From Cellulomonas sp. Y8 (GTDB taxonomy: Bacteria > Actinomycetota > Actinomycetes > Actinomycetales > Cellulomonadaceae), in the NCBI RefSeq assembly GCF_008033115.1, contig NZ_CP041203.1, positions 1 through 64,000 on the forward strand: a stretch of 64,000 nucleotides of DNA, read 5' to 3'. A model generated the notes under the pieces. That model saw only the letters and a program-made list of their open reading frames with translations. It searched no databases and was not told the DNA's origin. Below, piece after piece: positions 60,925 through 64,000 of the stretch (the first letter of the stretch is position 1; every line of letters begins with the position of its first letter). The position numbers were made by a program, and so were the translations under genes.

Positions 60925-60971
60925 CCGACACGTCGAGAGTGCATCCCGCGGCTGCACTCTCGACGTGTCGG
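60925..60971 (+). terminator. Perfect 19-bp hairpin after the acyltransferase gene
   Basis: Arms at 60925-60943 and 60953-60971 pair perfectly over 19 bp around a 9-nt loop. There is no T run after it, as is common for actinobacterial intrinsic terminators. It lies just after the stop at 60920 and before the next gene's promoter. A repeat element or regulator site is the alternative. Confidence 0.7.
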
Positions 60972-61023
60972 GTACCCCCTCGCTGTGCGCCGTGCGCGCG
61001 AGGGTGGCCCGGCGCGCGCGGGG

Positions 61024-61029
61024 TAGCGT
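61024..61029 (+). promoter_or_regulatory. Leaderless -10 element of the APH-type kinase gene
   Basis: TAGCGT plus 6 nt before the GTG at 61036; no ribosome site. Confidence 0.55.
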
Positions 61030-61035
61030 CGAGCG

Positions 61036-61920
61036 GTGACCACCGGCACCCCGATCCACGCCGACGCCATCGACGCCGACCTGGTCCGCGCGCTGATCGC
61101 CGAGCAGCACCCGAGGTGGGCGGACCTGCCGGTGCGGCCGGTGGCGGACGGCGGCAACGACCACCGGATGTTCCGGCTCGGCGAGGACCTGGCCGTGCGG
61201 CTGCCCAGCGCGCCCGGCTACGTGCCGCAGGTCGCCAAGGAGCAGACCTGGCTCCCCCGGCTCGCGCCGCACCTCCCGCTGCCGGTCCCGGAGGTGCGCG
61301 CGGTCGGCGAGCCGTCCGAGCGGTTCCCCGCGCCGTGGTCCGTCTACGGCTGGCGGCCCGGCACCCCGCTGGCACGCTCCGCCGTCGAGGACCCGGTCCG
61401 GCTCGCCGGCGACCTCGCGCAGTTCCTCGTCGCGCTGCGCGGCTGCGACACGACGGGCGCGCCCGGACCCGGCCTGCACAGCGCGTTCCGCGGCGGACCG
61501 CTGGCGCACTGGGACGACGAGGTCGGCGACATCCTGCACCGGGTGCACGGCCGCGACCGCGACCTGGCGGCAGGCCTGTGGCGCGACGCCCTCGACGCTC
61601 CGCCGACCGGCGCACCGACCTGGCTGCACGGCGACGTGGCGGTCAACAACCTGCTCGTGCGCGACGGGGTGCTCGCCGCCGTGCTCGACTTCGGCTGCTC
61701 CGCGGTCGGCGACACCGCGTGCGACACCACGCCCGTGTGGACCTGGCTCTCCGGCGCGGCCCGCGACGTGTTCCGCGCCGAGCTCGGCGTGGACGACGCC
61801 ACCTGGGCCCGCGGTCGGGGCTGGGCCGTGTGGAAGGCGCTGATCCTCGTCACGAACGAGCCCCCGGAGCAGCGTCGGCTGGCCCGGCACGTGCTCGACG
61901 AGCTGCACGCGGGGGTGTGA
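61036..61920 (+). CDS. Aminoglycoside phosphotransferase (APH)-family kinase
   Basis: A 294-residue kinase-like protein. VADGGNDHRMFRLGEDLAVRLPS forms the nucleotide-binding lobe, with KEQTWLPRLAPHL following. The catalytic loop is WLHGDVAVNNLLV with the base Asp, and the metal motif is AAVLDFGCSAVGDTACD. The family phosphorylates aminoglycosides, macrolides, homoserine or sugars; the sequence does not settle the substrate, so resistance should not be assumed. GTG start with a leaderless promoter. It is convergent with the patatin gene. Confidence 0.87.
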   Translation: MTTGTPIHADAIDADLVRALIAEQHPRWADLPVRPVADGGNDHRMFRLGEDLAVRLPSAPGYVPQVAKEQTWLPRLAPHLPLPVPEVRAVGEPSERFPAPWSVYGWRPGTPLARSAVEDPVRLAGDLAQFLVALRGCDTTGAPGPGLHSAFRGGPLAHWDDEVGDILHRVHGRDRDLAAGLWRDALDAPPTGAPTWLHGDVAVNNLLVRDGVLAAVLDFGCSAVGDTACDTTPVWTWLSGAARDVFRAELGVDDATWARGRGWAVWKALILVTNEPPEQRRLARHVLDELHAGV

Positions 61921-61948
61921 GCAGGGGTGTGAGCGCGGGGTCCTCGGC

Positions 61949-62911
61949 TCAGCCCCAGAAGCCCGCGAGCCGCCCCGCCAGCGCCCGGCCCCGGTCGTGC
62001 CCGGCCCGCGCCGCCACCGGCCGCAGGGCGGGATCCATCGCCCGCTCGCCGAACAGGCCCGGGTCGTCCGGGACGACCACCTCGACCCGGCTGCCGGCGG
62101 CCCGCAGGTCCTCGACCTGCGCCGCCAGGTCGAGCCGCCACGCCGCCGGGGTCAGCGACGCCCCGCCGAGCGGCGCCAGCACGAGCACCCGCCCGTACCC
62201 CGCGGCCAGGTCGGCGTTCTCCCCGCGCCGGTGCGCGCCGTCGACGTACCACCGGTCGCCGATCGGGTACGCCGGACCGCCGGCACAGCTCGCGGCCACG
62301 GCGTCCACGAGCTCGACCCCGCTCGAGCCGTCGAGGACGACCGGCTCGCCGGTGTGCGCGTCGACCGCGGTGAGCAGCGTCCGCCGCTCCGGCCACGCCG
62401 CCCGCGGCAGCCGCGCCGCCACCGTGGCCCGCCACCGCCCCGGCGCGTCCGGACCCGCCGCCGCCGCCCGCTCCAGCGCGTCCGCGCCCGTCCGGCGCCG
62501 CAGGTCGGCGGGGTCCGCCGCGGCGGCGACCAGCGCGCGGCGGCGCGCCAGGTGCTGCGCGACGCCGCCGGGGCCGGGTCCGCCCGCTCCGCCCCGGCTC
62601 GCCGCGGAGCCCCCGGGCCCGCGCGCTCCCCGGCCCGGTGCCGCCCCGCCCGCCCGCGGTGCCGACGGCACCGGCGGCACCGGCGGCGCCAGGGTGGCCG
62701 CGTACAGCTCCGCCGCGGCCGCTCCGCCGAGCTGAGCCGCGGCGGTCGCCCCCGCGGACGTCCCGACCACGAGGTCGGCGCCGGTCACGTCGACCCCGCC
62801 GTCGAGCAGCCCGGCCACGACGCCGAGCAGCCAGGCGTTGCCGGTCGAGCCGCCGCCGCCCAGGACGAGGGCGCGCTCGCCGGAGCCGGTGGCGGGAGCA
62901 GGTGTCGTCAC
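61949..62911 (-). CDS. Patatin-like phospholipase
   Basis: A 320-residue serine lipid acyl hydrolase. ALVLGGGGSTGNAWLLGVVAGL is the glycine-rich oxyanion motif, DLVVGTSAGATAAAQL carries the nucleophile Ser in GXSXG, and YVDGAHRRGENADL carries the catalytic Asp in DGA. A Gly/Pro/Ala-rich insertion of about 60 residues lies between, and differs from the compact patatins of other bacteria. GTG at 62911 has TAGCGT 9 nt upstream. No signal peptide; cytoplasmic. Confidence 0.87.
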   Translation of the reverse strand: MTTPAPATGSGERALVLGGGGSTGNAWLLGVVAGLLDGGVDVTGADLVVGTSAGATAAAQLGGAAAAELYAATLAPPVPPVPSAPRAGGAAPGRGARGPGGSAASRGGAGGPGPGGVAQHLARRRALVAAAADPADLRRRTGADALERAAAAGPDAPGRWRATVAARLPRAAWPERRTLLTAVDAHTGEPVVLDGSSGVELVDAVAASCAGGPAYPIGDRWYVDGAHRRGENADLAAGYGRVLVLAPLGGASLTPAAWRLDLAAQVEDLRAAGSRVEVVVPDDPGLFGERAMDPALRPVAARAGHDRGRALAGRLAGFWG

Positions 62912-62920
62912 GATCCGGGG

Positions 62921-62926
62921 ACGCTA
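62921..62926 (-). promoter_or_regulatory. -10 element of the patatin gene
   Basis: TAGCGT on the minus strand, 9 nt before the GTG at 62911. Predicted leader is at most a few bases. Confidence 0.45.
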
Positions 62927-62982
62927 GTCCTCCGGTGCGGGCGGCGCGACGGGTTTCCGCGGCACCCCGGACGGTCGCCCGG

Positions 62983-63492
62983 TCACCGCACCAGTCCCAG
63001 GTACGCCAGCACCTCCGGCAGCGCCTCGGCGACGGGTCGCGTGCTGTCCACCACCAGGCGCTCGTCGTGCCGCGGCTCGTACTCCCGCGCCGTGCGCCGG
63101 ACGTCGTCCCACGTCGGCAGCGGGAACCCGGGCAGGTCGGCCGGGCGCGTCTCGACCCTGCGCCGGTGCTCCGCGGGGTCGGGGCACACGACCTCGACGA
63201 CCCGCAGCGTCGCCCCGTGCGCCGCTGCGGTCCCGGCCCAGCCGTCGCGCGCCGCGCCCGAGGGGCTCACCGCGTCGGCGACGACCACCTGGCCGCGGCG
63301 GAGGTGCGGGCCGGCGAGCGCGTGCATCACCGCGTACGCGGCGATGCCGGACTGCTCCGGCGGCACGTCGTAGCGGCGCATCGCCGCCTCGATCGCGTCC
63401 ACCCGGAGCGCCACCACCGGCACCGCGTCCGCCACCGCGGCCGCGAGCGTGGTCTTGCCCGAGCCGGGCAGACCGCAGACCTGGACCAGCAC
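62983..63492 (-). CDS. P-loop small-molecule kinase-like ATPase
   Basis: A 169-residue AAA_33-type kinase-like protein. VLVQVCGLPGSGKTTLAAAV is the Walker A region, VVVADAVSPSGAARD a Walker-B-like strand, and a lid-like region with ETRPADLPGFPLPTWDDVRRT follows. Related proteins phosphorylate nucleosides, sugars or antibiotics, but no substrate motif stands out. GTG start with a GAGGAGGAG ribosome site. It is about 50 nt downstream of the DUF3140 gene in the same direction and could share its transcript. Confidence 0.8.
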   Translation of the reverse strand: MLVQVCGLPGSGKTTLAAAVADAVPVVALRVDAIEAAMRRYDVPPEQSGIAAYAVMHALAGPHLRRGQVVVADAVSPSGAARDGWAGTAAAHGATLRVVEVVCPDPAEHRRRVETRPADLPGFPLPTWDDVRRTAREYEPRHDERLVVDSTRPVAEALPEVLAYLGLVR

Positions 63493-63544
63493 GTGGCTCC
63501 TCCTCGTCCTCCGGGCGCCGTACGACGCCCGGCTCCCCCGCTCG

Positions 63545-63764
63545 TCAGCCCCGGTTCAGCGGGTCGTGCCCCCAGTTCATCAGCGAGTGGCGCCAGGCCG
63601 TGTCCGCCACGTCGCCCGAGGGCTTCTGGGGCGAGGTGCCGGTGGACGTAGCCGACCACCGTCCGCATGTGCGCGTCCGTCGTCGGTCAGGTCCGCCTTG
63701 CGCGTGCGGGCGATCTCGACTCCCGCGCGACCCGGGCGCGCTCCTCGTCGTCCATGCGCGCCAT
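63545..63764 (-). CDS. DUF3140-type small protein, three indels as sequenced
   Basis: The C-terminal signature of DUF3140 is spread over three frames. Removing one base at the CC at 63677-63678 and one G from GGGG at 63628-63631 yields KADLTDDDAHMRTVVGYVHR followed by HLAQKPSGDVADTAWRHSLMNWGHDPL, the family's usual ending. A missing base near 63720 would join the ATG at 63764 (MARMDDEERARVARE) to VEIARTRK, giving about 70 residues. The N-terminal half usual for the family is short or absent. The function of DUF3140 is unknown. Confidence 0.6.
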
Positions 63765-63925
63765 CGTGGCACCGCGCGGGTGCCCGCACCCGTCGACCGC
63801 GACCGGGGCGGGCGCCCGCGGCACCTCGAGCTGCCGGGGCGTCCGGCGGGGCCGGAGGTCCCGCACCGGCCGGCACCCCGCGCGCGACGATGTCGCCGGC
63901 CAGCCGCCGCTCCGGGAGGACCGCC

Positions 63926-64000
63926 GTGCACCTCGACACCCACGCCGTGGACCACTACCTCGCCCACGGCGAGCTCGCGACCTCGTGGGTGGTCCGCGCG
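63926..64000 (+). CDS. Start of an unidentified gene, cut by the window end
   Basis: A GTG at 63926 with a good GGGAGGA ribosome site 5 nt upstream opens 25 codons to the window edge (VHLDTHAVDHYLAHGELATS and on). Too short to assign a family. Confidence 0.45.
   Translation, partial: MHLDTHAVDHYLAHGELATSWVVRA

Noticed and set aside
61036..61920. Antibiotic resistance by the APH-family protein
   Set aside because: Family membership alone does not show drug phosphorylation; housekeeping sugar or homoserine kinases share the fold.

Overview
What it is. Very high-GC chromosomal DNA with GTG starts, TAnnnT-type -10 boxes, many probably leaderless mRNAs and almost no non-coding space. Together with a secreted family-43 arabinanase-like hydrolase, an SrsABC-type phenolic-lipid operon, an IdeR/DtxR-type iron box and a stressosome, this points to an actinobacterium, most likely a cellulomonad or close relative in the Micrococcales. 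That placement is inference from gene content. No rRNA, tRNA, CRISPR, insertion sequence or prophage gene was found. Layout, left. 1-950 is the 3' part of dinB. 1116-1787 is a PAS-ANTAR regulator. 1911-5496 is a prenyltransferase plus type III PKS, methyltransferase and flavin hydroxylase, a phenolic lipid or prenylated phenol pathway. 5503-9144 holds a GGDEF protein, an alpha/beta hydrolase, a pentapeptide-DinB_2 protein and a methyltransferase. 9165-11630 is a secreted GH43 enzyme. 12245-16442 is an iron-siderophore ABC importer under an iron box. 16595-19128 holds an SQR-like flavoprotein, a glutathione peroxidase and a GPP34 protein. 19250-22798 is a fused ABC exporter. 22885-25639 is a tandem glyoxalase-like protein, then an ArsR-type repressor with its MFS exporter behind a double operator. 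25774-27794 is a LuxR-type two-component system next to a repeat-rich secreted protein. 28524-32643 is a heterodimeric ABC exporter with a small membrane protein. Layout, right. 32964-53543 is a large exopolysaccharide locus. A plus-strand operon (TagA-type transferase, fused GT2-GT2, GT4, lipoprotein hydrolase, polymerase, chain-length protein) converges on a ten-gene minus-strand operon (sugar nucleotide enzymes, transferases, flippase). A WbpD-like acetyltransferase diverges from the second operon. The two operon promoters share a 9-bp motif at the predicted transcription start. 53554-59575 is a six-gene stressosome and phosphatase operon. 59757-64000 holds an acyltransferase, an APH-type kinase, a patatin, a P-loop kinase, a DUF3140 protein and the start of a further gene. 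How genes work together. Most operons are tightly coupled: 23 junctions are exactly 4-nt stop/start overlaps, nine of them consecutive in the polysaccharide operon. Quality warning. At least eleven single-base indels, mostly at short G/C runs, break seven otherwise intact reading frames. The simplest reading is uncorrected homopolymer error in a long-read assembly, so fusions and truncations should be judged with that in mind. For those genes the full intended span is given and the break located.
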